From Hysterium pulicare CBS 123377 (Eukaryota; Ascomycota; Dothideomycetes; Hysteriales; Hysteriaceae): 64,000 nt of DNA. The notes under the pieces were generated by a model. The model was not told the origin of the DNA. It was given only the letters and a program-made list of their open reading frames with translations, and did not search any database. The stretch lies in NCBI GenBank assembly GCA_000467715.1, contig AJFK01000563.1, positions 1 through 64,000 of the forward strand, in the 5' to 3' direction. Shown one piece after another: positions 11,119-22,857 of the stretch. Positions within the stretch are counted from its first letter, which is position 1. Each line of letters begins with the position of its first letter. A program made the translations under genes and the position numbers.

Positions 11119-11739
11119 GTGTTACTTCTGATAATTTCTAACCTGATATTTGATCTCTATCGCTAGTGGAGCACAATAGGCGTCATATCTCAAGCGCATC
11201 CCATCATCATTTTCTTGCACGAGTTGACTATGCCCAATACATCACAATATTTGCTCTGAACGGATCCTCCAATCAATGAAAGTCCTGTGTTTCTTGGGTT
11301 TGGCTCTCAATGACCAGGTAACAGGAAGTGCTGGAGCCCACCGAATTGATCACGGGCGATGGAGTGAGATGCGGAGAAGGAGTTTGGGTTAGAGCCCTTC
11401 CACAGTAGGTGTCAGCACGGAGGTTGGCAACGGCATAGTTCCACACAGGATCTAGGCGTCGTACGCCGGGCCATGATTTCCAAGACGAACCCACCATCCA
11501 GGTTTGCTTTAATTCCCACAACCGTTCTCGGAGACCTTACGCGATGGCGGATTCAGCGGGCTAGCCAGCGGCTGGTCATAACCAGACCCCGCCATTGCAT
11601 CGAAGACTAGGACCGCCCCACATCACGCATGGCCCACACCTCCTGAAGCTGCGGCAGTCTGACTACGTGTAGAGGAAGTCGAGTGATATAAGGCTGGATT
11701 GGTCTGACACTACAAACCCTCAAAGTACCGCCAACAATC
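11119..11739. promoter_or_regulatory. Upstream region of the HGD-like gene
   Basis: 621 bp without a gene. It holds a perfect CCCCACAT site 117 bp before the ATG and a TATA-like gatataagg at about 11684. Confidence 0.5.
11615..11624 (+). promoter_or_regulatory. CCCCACAT motif (site 3)
   Basis: The sequence reads gCCCCACATc, 117 bp upstream of the HGD-like start codon: a typical activator distance. Confidence 0.55.
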
Positions 11740-13643
11740 ATGCCCTCGCTTATCCCAGACATCAAGGAGCGCAAGCTCGTTACCGATCCCCAAAAGGCTT
11801 TTCATTACACTGATCTTCAAAGACTAAAGCCAACTAGAGCCAATGATCCTTACCAATACCAGGCAGGATGGGGGAATCGACATCAATCCGAATTGATACC
11901 TGGAACTCTCCCAGTTGCGCAGAACAATCCTCAAGAAGTCCGATTCGGTCTGTACACAGAGGGGATCACCTACTCGGCCTTTGTAGCTCCGAGAGCTCAA
12001 AATTTCAGCACATACATGTATCGCGCCAGGCCTGCTGCAGCTCATAGTAAGCAATATATTCGAAATTATCGGACATATCGGACTAACAGGGGGACAGAGG
12101 GATATGCAAAATTCCCTTCCAAGTCACACATCGAGAACTGCTTCTTATCAATCAACCCGACAGTGGACACCCTGCCAGAACAAGCTGAATGGGCACCGTT
12201 CCCACTGCCGAAGGAGGATGAGAAGATCGATTTCGCCGATGGACTCCACACCCTTGCTGGAAGCGGGGATCCGAACATCAGAGAGGGAATTGCTCTATAT
12301 GTCTACATGATCAATTCTAGCATGGGAAACCGTGCGTTCTGCAATAGCGATGGAGACTTCCTCATCACCGCCCAACTTGGAAATCTTGATATCAAGACGG
12401 AAATGGGGATGATCTTCTTGCAACCTGGAGAAATCTGCGTAATTCAACGCGGTATTCGATTCCAGATCAACCTCGCTCCGGATACTAAAGAAGCGCGGGG
12501 ATACATTACCGAAGTATGGGGTTCGATGTGGGAGCTCCCCGATCTTGGTCCCCTTGGCGGCCATGGTCTTGCCAATCCGCGAGACTTTTTGTACCCAGTC
12601 GCTGCGATTGACGACGACTTGCACGTCGACTTCAGGATTGTGAACAAGCTCAATGGTAGGCTTGAAGCGATCGACCAAGACCACAGTCCCTTCGATCTGG
12701 TTGCCTGGCATGGTAACGTCGTGCCCTACAAATACGACCTCACCAAATTCTCTTCTCAAAATAGTACCTCAATCGACCACACAGACCCATCTATTTTCTG
12801 CGTTCTCACCGCTAAGTCACGGGATCCGTTTACTCCTCTCGCAGATTTCCTGTGGTTTGGGCCACGCTGGGACGTCGCCTCGAACACATTCCGTCTCCCC
12901 TATTTCCACCGAAACTCTGCCTCTGAGTTCCTCGCTTGTCTCTATGGATCGGGCCTTGGCCGCAGCGACGAGTTCCTACCAGGTGGTGGCAGCTTCGAAG
13001 GAGGTCATACACCCCACGGTGGTTTTCACGAGGGGTACGTACAGGGAATGAGAATCCAGGAAAGCCAACCGGAGAAGATCCTCGAAAGTGAGTTCCCGGG
13101 TTTCTGTATATTAACACACCAATCTATCTGAGACTAATCCCCGAAAATAGATCAATTAACCATCATGGTGGAAACCAGCCGCTTGTTCCTGTGGACAGAG
13201 TATGCACGTGTCGGTTGTGGCACAATCAGCACCCACGGGACAGACTACAAGGTGTGGGACAATCTCCCGGTAAGTCATCACCCAGATCTCCGGCCCAACC
13301 TTCACATGGCCGGCTCACTTTCGAAGCAATCACTGACATCAAATGCTTCTAGGACCGATTCTCTGCCAACCCAAAAGCCAAAGAACTGCTTCTACGGCTC
13401 AAGGAGGACAAGATCGCCGAAAAGAAGCGCCTGGCGCCCTACTACATTGGCGGCTTCCAGCATGGTGCCAACGCAGATAGCACCAAGGGAGTCCACTCCA
13501 GCGATGGATTCCCGGGCATCAAGGATGAAGTCCACACCACCAATGATGCGTTCCACGGCATCAAGGATGAAGTTCCCACCAATGGTGGAGTGCACAACGA
13601 AGACATCCACACCAATGGTTTGAATGGCTCAAATGGTGCATGA
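11740..13643 (+). CDS. Homogentisate 1,2-dioxygenase-family ring-cleavage dioxygenase (divergent paralogue)
   Basis: Model join(11740..13087,13151..13269,13353..13643), 585 aa, against about 445 for typical HGD. The HGD metal site is intact: FHRNSASEF (His390, Glu396) and TPHG (His426), with the catalytic-base motif WHGN (His324) and FLPGGGS. The N-terminal region diverges (AGWGNRHQSELIPG where HGDs have a GFGNEF-type motif), so the substrate may differ from homogentisate. The last ~50 residues are a Gly/His/Asn-rich tail with two 14-residue repeats starting GIKDEV. No fumarylacetoacetase or maleylacetoacetate isomerase gene is nearby. Inference: it cleaves another para-dihydroxylated aromatic, feeding maleylacetate/3-oxoadipate metabolism. 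No presequence is seen. Confidence 0.88.
13515..13643 (+). repeat. 42 bp imperfect in-frame repeat in the HGD-like C-terminus
   Basis: ggcatcaaggatgaagt occurs at 13515 and again at 13557, a 42 bp period that encodes GIKDEV plus eight variable residues twice. A related Asn/Gly/His-rich remainder follows to the stop. Confidence 0.7.
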
Positions 13644-14007
13644 AGACGGGTTACACTGGAGCGGGGACAGTGGGCTTAGCTTTCGGGAGTTTTCAGCGTA
13701 TTGGAATTTTCTCCTGGTCTTTCCCTCACAAGCAACTTCATTTATATCCAAACATTGCAAGCAGTTGTATATCCCACATTTCAGAAATTGATGCCCAGCG
13801 ATTTCTGAAGCAAACATGAGAACATGTCTTCGAACTCTTCCAAGTCTCTCCAAACCTTGGCTCGTGCGCTACGTGTCCGTGGATTAACCGACCCCCACAT
13901 CTCCATTCAATGTGGGGCATTATTTTTCTGCGCCATCCCGAGGCCAGCTTTAATATCATGAATCCAAGACCGAAGCAAAAATGGGCTTTTGAATGTTAGA
14001 ACAAATC
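13644..14007. promoter_or_regulatory. Upstream region of the class III CoA-transferase
   Basis: 364 bp intergenic region. An inverted pair of cluster motifs lies about 100 bp before the start; nothing else is recognised. Confidence 0.5.
13892..13918. promoter_or_regulatory. Inverted pair of CCCCACAT motifs (sites 4 and 5)
   Basis: CCCCACAT at 13893-13900 on the plus strand faces ATGTGGGG at 13910-13917 (same motif, minus strand), with 9 bp between. This is the only place where two copies form a dyad. Confidence 0.6.
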
Positions 14008-15702
14008 ATGAAGGCAAGTACCAGACTGCTCGCCAAATCAGTCTCACCAAGACGTGCAACATTTCTTGCATCGTCGACGCACCGCCCGAGTAATGGATGC
14101 CTGGCTCGAAATGTCGGAGCTGCTTGCCAGCAACGCAGAAGCCTTGCTTCAGTCAATGGAGCAGTGGATAAGAAAGCAGTAGAGAAATTGCCATTGGCTG
14201 GTATCAGGGTCTTGGATATGACTAGGGTGTTAGCAGGGGTAAGGTGCATTTCCTAATGCGGTATCACAATATATCATTCAACTTCAAACTTATATCGTAC
14301 TCACACTACCTATTCATAGCCTTACTGTACGCAAATATTGGGGGATCTTGGGTGAGTTTATTTCTGTAGTCATGAGTCTCAGCATCAAACCTACAACCTC
14401 TATCGTTCATAACAGTTATACTAACCCGCCCTCCCAGCGCCGAAATCATCAAAATCGAACATCCCACCCGCGGCGACGACACCCGCGCCTGGGGCCCCCC
14501 GGACCTCCCCTACAACGACGGTATCGAGCGCGCCTTCCCCGGCGAAAGCGCCTACTACCTCTCCGTAAACCGCAACAAGAAATCCATCGGCCTGTCCTTC
14601 AACACGCCCACCGGCATCGACATCCTGCACAATCTGGCGCGGAAATGCGACGTCCTAGTCGAGAACTACCTCCCCGGCTCCCTGGCCAAGTATAAAATGG
14701 ACTATAAAACGTTGGCGGAGATTAATCCGGCGCTGGTCTATGCGAGCGTCACCGGGTACGGGCAGACGGGGCCGTATTCGGATCGAGCGGGGTACGATGT
14801 CATGGTGGAGGCGGAGATGGGGTTGATGCATATCACGGGGGAGAGGGACGGCCCGCCTGTGAAGGTGGGCGTTGCGGTGACGGATTTGACGACGGGTATG
14901 TATACGGCGATTGGGGTGCTGGCGGCGCTTTATTCGCGGAAGGAGACGGGGCTGGGGCAGTGGATTGATGCGAGTTTGAGTGATTGTCAGGTTGCTGGGT
15001 TGGCGAATATTGCGGCGAGTGGGTTGGTGAGTGGGAAGAAGGATAGTGGAAGGTGGGGGACTGCGCATGGTGAGTTTACTGCTTTTGTTTGGGGTAGTAG
15101 GAGGGGGGACTGACGAGGGAATAGCGTCTGTGGTACCCTATCGAGCATACAGAACAGCGGATACGAATATCTGTGTCGGTGGATGCAATGATCGTCTTTA
15201 CGGCATCCTATGCGACAAGATCGGAAAGCCGGAATGGAAAACAGATCCCAGGTTCGTGACTAATGCACAGAGAGTCAAGAACAGAGATACCTTGGATAGG
15301 ATCGTTGAAGACGAGTTAAGGAAAAAGACAACGAAGGAGTGGTTGGATGTGTTTGAAGGGAGTGGGATGCCGTATGCCTCTGTCAACGACATCCAGGGGA
15401 CATTGAATCATGAACATGGTATGTTGGTTTTATTTCTATCACATGATCTTGAGACTTGAGATTGAGACCTGTGCTAATGAGTACGCGAAGTACTGGCAAG
15501 AAACATGATAGAAGAAGTCGAACATCCCGCCTGCGGGCCCCTGAAACTGGTTAATCATCCCGTTAAATACTCTCGCGTCGAACCTAAAATACGCTCTCCG
15601 CCTCCCTTGCTAGGTCAACATACCGACGAGATCTTGAGGGATCTAATCGGTATGGATGGAGAAGACATCGCAGCACTGAAAGAGTCAGGTACTGTTTCCT
15701 AA
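14008..15702 (+). CDS. Class III CoA-transferase (CaiB/BaiF, SUGCT-like), mitochondrial
   Basis: Model join(14008..14238,14320..14351,14438..15069,15125..15418,15491..15702), 466 aa. Residues 1-60 are Arg/Ser/Ala-rich without acidic residues: a mitochondrial presequence. Family blocks: VLDMTRVLAGPYCTQILGDLGA, EHPTRGDDTR, GYDVMVEAEMG, VGVAVTDLTTG, and the C-terminal EVEHPACG. The 32 bp second exon carries the Tyr-Cys-Thr part of the first block. Members move CoA between dicarboxylates (glutarate, itaconate, oxalate and others); here the acceptor is unknown but probably a dicarboxylic intermediate. The last intron has two in-frame acceptors nine bases apart (exon start 15482 or 15491); 15491 gives the better family match. 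An ATG at 13993 could add five residues. Confidence 0.9.
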
Positions 15703-16243
15703 ACCAGATGCGTATAAATCTTGTACAAGAGTTCCTCACGGAGCTAGAATTGGCATTTGCATCTTTTCCCTCTCTTCTAGAGATATAGAATAGCATTTAC
15801 GGCGTTTGAAATCCAATCAACTTATCGAATACATTATCACTATTGCAATGGACAGTCCAAAGGTATTTCCTCGCTAAAGCCGTCCCTAATAAGAAAACGG
15901 ACTTTTCCTATTATGAATGACGTGCATTATCGAACCCGTCATGCATGATCCCGTGGCTGTGTAACGTGTTCAAAGATGACGCTAGCCCCACATGCCACTC
16001 TCTCCTTCCCCACAATCGTTCACGCGGACCCTGTTCCACTCTTGTACTCACCCCTCACTCTGCGTAAGCGGGACCGTTGACTAAGGTGGCAGGGGCGCTG
16101 GGTGGTAGACATGTACGCCATAATGGAGTTAAGCAAAGACTAAAGTCCAGAGCCAAAGGCGGTGAAACTAAGATAATATTTTTTTAGAGGGAAAGAAGAG
16201 CCTCACTTGTTCTAGCTTTCTTGAAAATTGTAATTGAGGAATC
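15703..16243. promoter_or_regulatory. Upstream region of the mitochondrial carrier
   Basis: 541 bp without a gene; holds one perfect cluster motif at 15986. Confidence 0.5.
15985..15994 (+). promoter_or_regulatory. CCCCACAT motif (site 6)
   Basis: The sequence reads gCCCCACATg, 251 bp upstream of the carrier start; identical over ten bases to sites 1 and 9. Confidence 0.55.
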
Positions 16244-17492
16244 ATGACTACATCCCAACAACCAATTGCAGAGACGAAGGTGGTGCAGGAGAAGGTGTTA
16301 CCGTTTAGGTATCAATTCGCTGCTGGAGCTGTGGCGGGGATATCAGAGGTCGCGTGGTGCCTTTTCCTATTTTCTCCAAAAGCTATGAGAAAAGTTGAGA
16401 AGAAGACTGATAATGAGTAGATTTTGGTGATGTGATTCTCACCCATACGTCAGAAGCCAATGAAAGAATTTGCTAAATATATGGGTGGGTGGTTTGTAGG
16501 TACCCGTTGGATGTGGTCAAGACGAGAATGTGAGAGCGCCGAATTTTGGGGGTTAGGAGATGGATACATGGAAGAGATTTACTGATTCGGAGTAGACAGT
16601 TACAATATGGTAAAGCGGTAGATGGGCAGGGATATAATGGGGTATGGGATTGCTTTAAGAAGATCTATAGGAATGAAGGGTGAGATGTGCCGGAACAGGA
16701 TCTTGAAGAAATGACAGACTTACATATCAGTACAGATTCGGAAGGTTCTATCGAGGTATCGGCGCCCCCATTTTGATGGAAGTACCCAAACGGTACGCAA
16801 TCTCTACTGCTAAATCGGAATGTTGGTACTCATACAGTGTCTCAAGAGCAATCAAGTTCTCCGCCAACGACGAGTTCTCCAAATTCTACCTTTCCCTCAC
16901 ATCTTCTACCAAGCTCACTCAACCTCTCTCTATCTTGACCGGTGCCTCAGCCGGTGCTACCGAGTCGCTCGTGGTTGTTCCCTTCGAATTGATCAAGATC
17001 CGATTACAGGACAAGGCATCTGCATCGAGGTATAACGGGCTTCTAGACTGTCTGGTTAAAGTCGTGAAGGCGGAGGGACCCTTGGCATTGTATAACGGTT
17101 TCGAGTCTACATTATGGCGGCACATCGTCTGGAATGCAGGCTACTTTGGTTGTATATTCCAAGTGCGAGCTCAGCTACCTGATCCAGGGTCATCGAAGAC
17201 GCAGAAAACGCTCAATGACATTATGGCCGGGTTTGTGGGAGGGGTGGTTGGGACTACGTTTAATACGCCGCTCGATGTGGTGAAGAGTCGGATACAGAGT
17301 GCGCCGAAGGTCAAAGGTCAGGTTCCGAAGTATAATTGGGCGTGGCCGAGTCTGGGAGTGGTGTTCAGAGAAGAAGGCTTCAAGGCCCTGTATAAAGGTT
17401 ATGTGCCCAAGATTTTGAGATTCGGCCCTAGTGGTGGGCTTTTGTTGGTTGTATATAGCGCTGTCCTTGATTTGTTCAAGAAAGTGGTCTGA
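16244..17492 (+). CDS. Mitochondrial 2-oxodicarboxylate carrier (Odc-type)
   Basis: Model join(16244..16348,16421..16431,16500..16529,16596..16679,16736..16792,16847..17492), 310 aa, matching the usual Odc1/Odc2 length. Three carrier repeats carry the signatures YPLDVVKTR, VPFELIKIR and TPLDVVKSR. EVPKRAIKFSAND and YKGYVPKILRFGPSGG are the contact regions typical of oxodicarboxylate carriers. Two exons are tiny (11 and 30 bp); together they encode ILVM and YPLDVVKTR, so the model is fixed by the signature. The first intron has a weak GTCGCG donor. The family exchanges 2-oxoadipate/2-oxoglutarate across the inner membrane; here it may bring 3-oxoadipate or a related acid to the mitochondrial CoA-transferases (inference). 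Confidence 0.9.
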
Positions 17493-19755
17493 ATGATGGG
17501 CGATCAAGTTGTTTTACATTGCTGGATGCATATGGCAAGAAAGGGGGTGCTTGTTTTGCAAGGCTGAGGGTTGTTGGAGGGAGCAAGAGAGACCTAACTG
17601 TCTGGTGCAAGATTCAGGGGAATAGAGGGACATGGTTAGCCCAGAAAGGTTACTAAGAAAATACAAAGCTCCGAAGTGAGAAATGGCAACTGACGCAACA
17701 TCATGTAACGTTACTTGCCAGATGAACGAGACTTGACGTGTAACTAGCGAATGCAACTGTTGGAAAGAATAGATGAGGTGACGAATGTCGAGCTCATGAG
17801 TATCTTGTCAAGTAGAATTACTCGTCATGCTGAAGCGTGTTGTTTCTACCAAAGTGAAGCATGCCAATAATGCGCCGGAGGGAAATAGAAGAACGAAGGA
17901 AGCTGGTAATCGGCCTGGCTGAATCCTCGAATCTGACTTAACCAACCCGCTGCTATAGTTACCGCTTCCTCCCGAGGTCCTTTACTGAGGGTGAACTTTT
18001 CTTTACGTTTGTGGTTAGAGACTATTCATTTCCTTGAATTGATCATGAAGCTGGCCCTTGGGTGCTGGATGATCTGGTACGCACATGCAGCTGACGTTTG
18101 CGAATCCGAACTTGTCACCTGCATGAAACAGGTGACGGCGTAAATGGCACGATTCGGGGAGGCCGGATGAGGATTCATGAAGCCTCACTCTGACACCAAA
18201 CCAAAATCTCTTACGATTGCACGTCTATTTACGGCATGCCAACATTGTCAAACCATCCGATTCGTGACGCGATCAGGTCTCTGAGGGCTCGGGTAAGCAG
18301 TCGTAATACTCTCTGGTGATGAACTAGGAAGTCACTCCTGAATGTCCACTAAGGTAATTTGTCATCACCGTCATGCGAATATTACTACATTCCAGTACTC
18401 CATCGAAGCTCTGCGAAGTGGTTTGAAGGATTAATGGCCTTAGAAAATATGCAAGCCACGCAGTATTAGGGAGATAGATTGTGTTGCCCAGGAAAGACAT
18501 AGGTCATGAACAAGACGATGGATGTATAACCAGATTATCTTCGCTCGGCCCGATGTAACTCGAATATACGAGAGGAGCTTTGGTTGGTGAGGTCTACGAA
18601 ACAGTTTACTTAGCATGCTAGGCAGAATTCGTGCACCCTACTTGGCACTTGCACGTATATTTCACGCACGGCCTTATTGCGAAGCAGAAGACATCTGAGC
18701 TTTTCTCCTTGCTCTTCATCGGCGATCTGGCTTTATTGCTTTAGTGTGTTCATCAAATTTCGTATCGAGCAACAGTACAGGTTTGCAATGGTGCGAAGAG
18801 GAATCGTCCCAGGCCCGGTGCAAGGGAAAAGTCGTTTTCTTCCGCGGGCCAATACGCCAGCAATGTAGTCGCTGGCTGAAGCGAGTGCGAGGACGATAAG
18901 TCGGTAGGCATTAAGATATCCGGCGGAGAAAGAGGTATAACTGGCATGGGAGGCGTATGGGATAGAATGGTGAAAGCAAGTTTGATCGACACGAACCCGC
19001 TTCCGGAGTGTGACAAGATCTACCCATCTACCAATCTTGAATTGCATGAAATGAGCACGAAGACTATGCTCAATGCGGCCGAGCACGCACATGTCGCTGC
19101 CCGCTTCTGGAAGACGATGGGAGGGTGAGGGATGCTCGCCCCACCCGTCTGCCAGCCTCACTGGCCTGAAGACGGTCCCCACATGTCCCCTACCGTGCAC
19201 TCGGGATAGCATGTCGACGGCATGGTTCACCTGTCGCTCCAGCGCATTCCCGTCGTGTTGTTTGCTCGACTAGCACCTCGTCCGCTGACCATTAGCGTTG
19301 CCATGCGAGGCCGGGCACGAAGTCAGATGGACGCGTCGAGTTTGCTGTTCTCGAGCTAGGCGTCTGCTCCACGGCTTCGTCTGCGATGCGAGCGGGTCGT
19401 CAATCTGGCTGGACATAGTGCTGGCGGCCTCCGCTCAGCTGTGCTGGCCGCATAGGCGAGATCAATATGTAGGTGATATCCAGGAGAAAGTGGTGTCGAT
19501 TTAAATCGCTGTGATATGAAAGCGATTGCAACGGTCCCGGGGTGATATGGGAACCAAGCAGCGTGCGAGTCAGCTTCCCCGCAGTTCGCGCGCCCTGGCC
19601 CAGACCCTTCACACTTCGGCCCAAACGCCTGAAGGTTCCCCTCCCGGCACCTACGTCGCCAGGTCTTTCGCAATTCATACAATACCCTGCGTCGACTAGC
19701 AGACGTCGTGAAGCCTTCGAGAAGCTTCCCGTCACCGCCCGTACGCCTGGCCTCA
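17493..19755. promoter_or_regulatory. Long intergenic region upstream of the C2H2 regulator
   Basis: 2.26 kb without a convincing gene; several open frames of 60-165 codons show no family motif and overlap on both strands. The right half is GC-richer and may be a long 5' leader. It contains a perfect cluster motif at 19177. Confidence 0.5.
19176..19185 (+). promoter_or_regulatory. CCCCACAT motif (site 7), upstream of the regulator
   Basis: tCCCCACATg followed directly by TCCCC, 579 bp before the transcription factor start; would fit autoregulation. Confidence 0.5.
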
Positions 19756-22700
19756 ATGGCCCTGAAGCAATGCAGCTTGTGCGATCGCAAGTTCACAAAG
19801 CTCGAGCATGTTAAACGGCACGAGCGCTCACGTACGCATGCCATTGGACTCTCTCAATCAATTCCGCCAATCTAATTCTCTTTCCAGACACCAGGGAACG
19901 ACCATACGAATGTCCGACCTGCAAGAAACACTTCTCTAGGAGGTGAGTCGGCGCTTTTGGGCATTCGGATTACCTCAACCAACATGTGTGTTTCTCAGTG
20001 ACGTTCTTTTCCGCCATTGCAAAGGACATGCGCAGAATGCCCTCAACCGTCTAAGCAACAATAACTCCGCTGCTCAATTGACTCAAAATGGTGCCGAAGA
20101 TCAACCTATGAACCCTCCTCCAATCCCTCAGCAAGACTCCAGCCAGATTGGGGATCAAAATACCCAAATACCACAGGACCAAAGCCAATCACCACATCTA
20201 CGGAGGACCAGTTCTCGAGATGTATCGCAAATGAACTCAGAAGTCAACCAGAATCGACTCCCATCTCCTTCAATTACCGTCCGGCCCGCATTGTCACAAC
20301 ACGCATCTCCGAACGACTCTCGACTAGAAGCCTTGATCAATGCTGCACAACAACTTGACCCTCCTGGAGATGTGACTTGGCGATCTCCGTCTCCCATCAA
20401 CATCGGCCCCGAAGGTGACCGCTGCTATCTTCCCCGCGCTCAGGATTCGATGCCTCCTCCAATTGATCCTGCTATGGATATGCTATCATTCTCTCCCGCT
20501 GGCCATGTTTCAAGCCTGGATCAATGGGCCTTCGAACTTGTTCAAAGTAACCATCCCATCCCAAATAGGACTCCAGCAGATGCCCTCCAGACATGGCTAT
20601 TTCCCCTGGACAACGATCTCCTATCACAAAACAATCCCCATCACATGACATTTAGCCACAATAATTACGACGAAGGATACCGCAGCGCTCTTAACCACCC
20701 AGATCATAGCAGCCCTTCTGGCAGCACTACCTCAATAGCCAGCAGAATTCCTCGAGATAGATTTGCCAGGGTAGAGAATTGTTGGCCAGCTCGAGGTCGG
20801 AAACCAACCCGACTAATGCCCACATTATGGAAGGATCTCGTCTCGAACGACACAACCAATCTATTCTGCGAAACTTATCCGGGTCAAGTGCTGACACCGA
20901 TGAGCGAGCGCGAGAGGCGTAACTCTCGGTGGGGCTTTGACGACGAATGCCGAGATCTTCTTCAGGGAGCCCTCAACGCCACACCTGCGCCGGCTACTTT
21001 ACGGACCTGCGAATCTTACGGAGACACGACATCATCAAGTGGAGACGCTGGCCAGAGCCCTGGTATGGATGGAGTCGTATTTCCACCCGCCGAGATTCTG
21101 GACATTGCTTTGGAGATGTATCTCTATCACTTCCACCCAACACTTCCAATTGTACATATACCCACGTTCAGCGCAAGAACTGCCTCACGGCCACTCCTTC
21201 TAGTAATGTGTCTCCTCGGCCTCAGTATTCTTGGAACTGCTGGAGCATCCAAATTTGTCTCCCGGACGTTTCCTGTATGACTCCTTTCGCGCGTGCACTC
21301 ATTCGGGGCTTATTAAGGTCAACGCTGACTTGCCGCAGACTGTATTAAACATGGTTTCTAATGAGCTTCAGACCATCTCACGGAGCAGATACCCACCGGA
21401 GAAGCAGCTAAGAATCATTGCTACCGCTTTGTTGACGCTGAATCTTGCATCAATCACCGGCGTAAGCTACCGGCAGTCTCGCCAGGTAGTCAACACCAAG
21501 AGTTCGCTAATGAGTAGGCAGAGAAAGAGTCGAATAGCGCAGTCAGAGAAACTGTACAATGACCTTCTCTCGGTAAGTCACCGATGCGCTTATTCTGATA
21601 TGATACTGATATTGCCCGCAGGCTGCTCAAGGCCATGGCCTCTTCTCATCCAATGAAGGCCAATTGCCCGATGACTGCATAGATGGCATCATGGATATAG
21701 AGACAAAATGGAAGGCGTGGAGCAGAATTGAATGTACCAAACGGTAAGCCATAATTTACAGGAAAATGTATATCGAAGCAATCATTGACATGTTCTCAAG
21801 CCTAATCCTTGGACTGTTGGAAGTTGATTGCTGGTATGCTGCATACTTCTCCATCAGCCCAAGCATACGTCCAGAAACCGTCCAAGTACTACCACCATCG
21901 GAACATGCCCTGTTCCATGCCAATTCAGCAACCAAGTGGTTTCAGCTTACACAGCGCGGCCTCCGACTCTACACGACTCGCATCACTCCTTCCTACTTGC
22001 CACCTCCTGGGATGAAATTGGAGTCTTCTAGCTTGCGCAGCTTACTGACGATGCACTTGCTTCGGATATATGAATCAAACGACCGATTGATCAACTCTGG
22101 CGATCGTGGTGCGCAAAAACACCTCGAACCCTGGCGGGTGTATGCCGAAGACCCGCGAAGCAGGGATCTTATACCCCTCCTCGTCAGCCTTTCATCCTCA
22201 GGAGTGGACCTACTCAGAACCGCCGATTTAAACAGCTCGGTACTATGGCACGCATCCTGCATGATGCTCGGAGCCAACCTCCGAATATTCGAATTAGCAG
22301 CCGGCCGCGCTGGTCCTCTGCCAGCTGTCAACGCTTTAGAGGATATCTCGGCATGGGCTCAAAGTCCGGCTGCTAGGAGAGCAATCCTTCATGCTGCGCA
22401 CATTTTCAAACTTCTCTTCGATCGCAAAGTCTCCGATATCGTCACCTCACACAGTGTGGTCGCTTTGTTCCAAGCAGCGCTAGTGCTAGGCCTCTATGTC
22501 TTTACATTACCACAGGGCCTACCAACTAGTCCCGATAATTGTATCGAACTCCTTGATCTCATTGACTGGAGTTGTGTCGGTCATCTGGGTCTAATCGAGA
22601 CTCCGTCGTCTCCAACAAGTCAACTTGGATTCAACAACGAAGGACCTGCCGTCAATTTTATTCGTAATGGTGGTCCGTTCAGTATAACGGGGATAGCGCT

Positions 22701-22857
22701 CGAAGGTGGATATCTTGCTGCAAGGAGGACGTTGCTGCATTGTGCAGACCTAATGGATGGAATGGGACGGTGGAAATCCAGGACCTTCTCTCAAATTCTT
22801 CATATCATGAGCGACGATCTGACAGATGTGGATATGGCTGACAGTGACGAGCAATGA
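19756..22857 (+). CDS. C2H2 zinc-finger transcription factor with fungal-specific effector domain
   Basis: Model join(19756..19831,19888..19942,19999..21274,21339..21572,21622..21743,21801..22857), 939 aa. Two C2H2 fingers sit at the N-terminus: Cys6/Cys9/His22/His26 and Cys34/Cys37/His50/His54, joined by a TREPY-like linker (TRERPY). The first three exons are needed to build them. A Gln/Ser/Pro-rich stretch follows (about 55-330). The middle region is of the fungal_trans type (LLLVMCLLGLSILGT, ALLTLNLASITG, RPETVQVLPPSE), and the tail is acidic. The intron at 21744 uses the acceptor at 21800. It is probably the pathway-specific activator: it lies inside the cluster, and two adjacent fingers suit a short G-rich site such as ATGTGGGG (inference). 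Confidence 0.9.

Noticed and set aside
18733-19230. 165-codon minus-strand open frame in the large intergenic region
   Set aside because: No recognisable motif, overlapped by open frames on the other strand, GC-rich sequence favours chance frames.
21744-21761. An 18 bp GTAAG..ACAG intron in the C2H2 gene
   Set aside because: Far too short to splice; the acceptor at 21800 gives a 57 bp intron and restores the family sequence.
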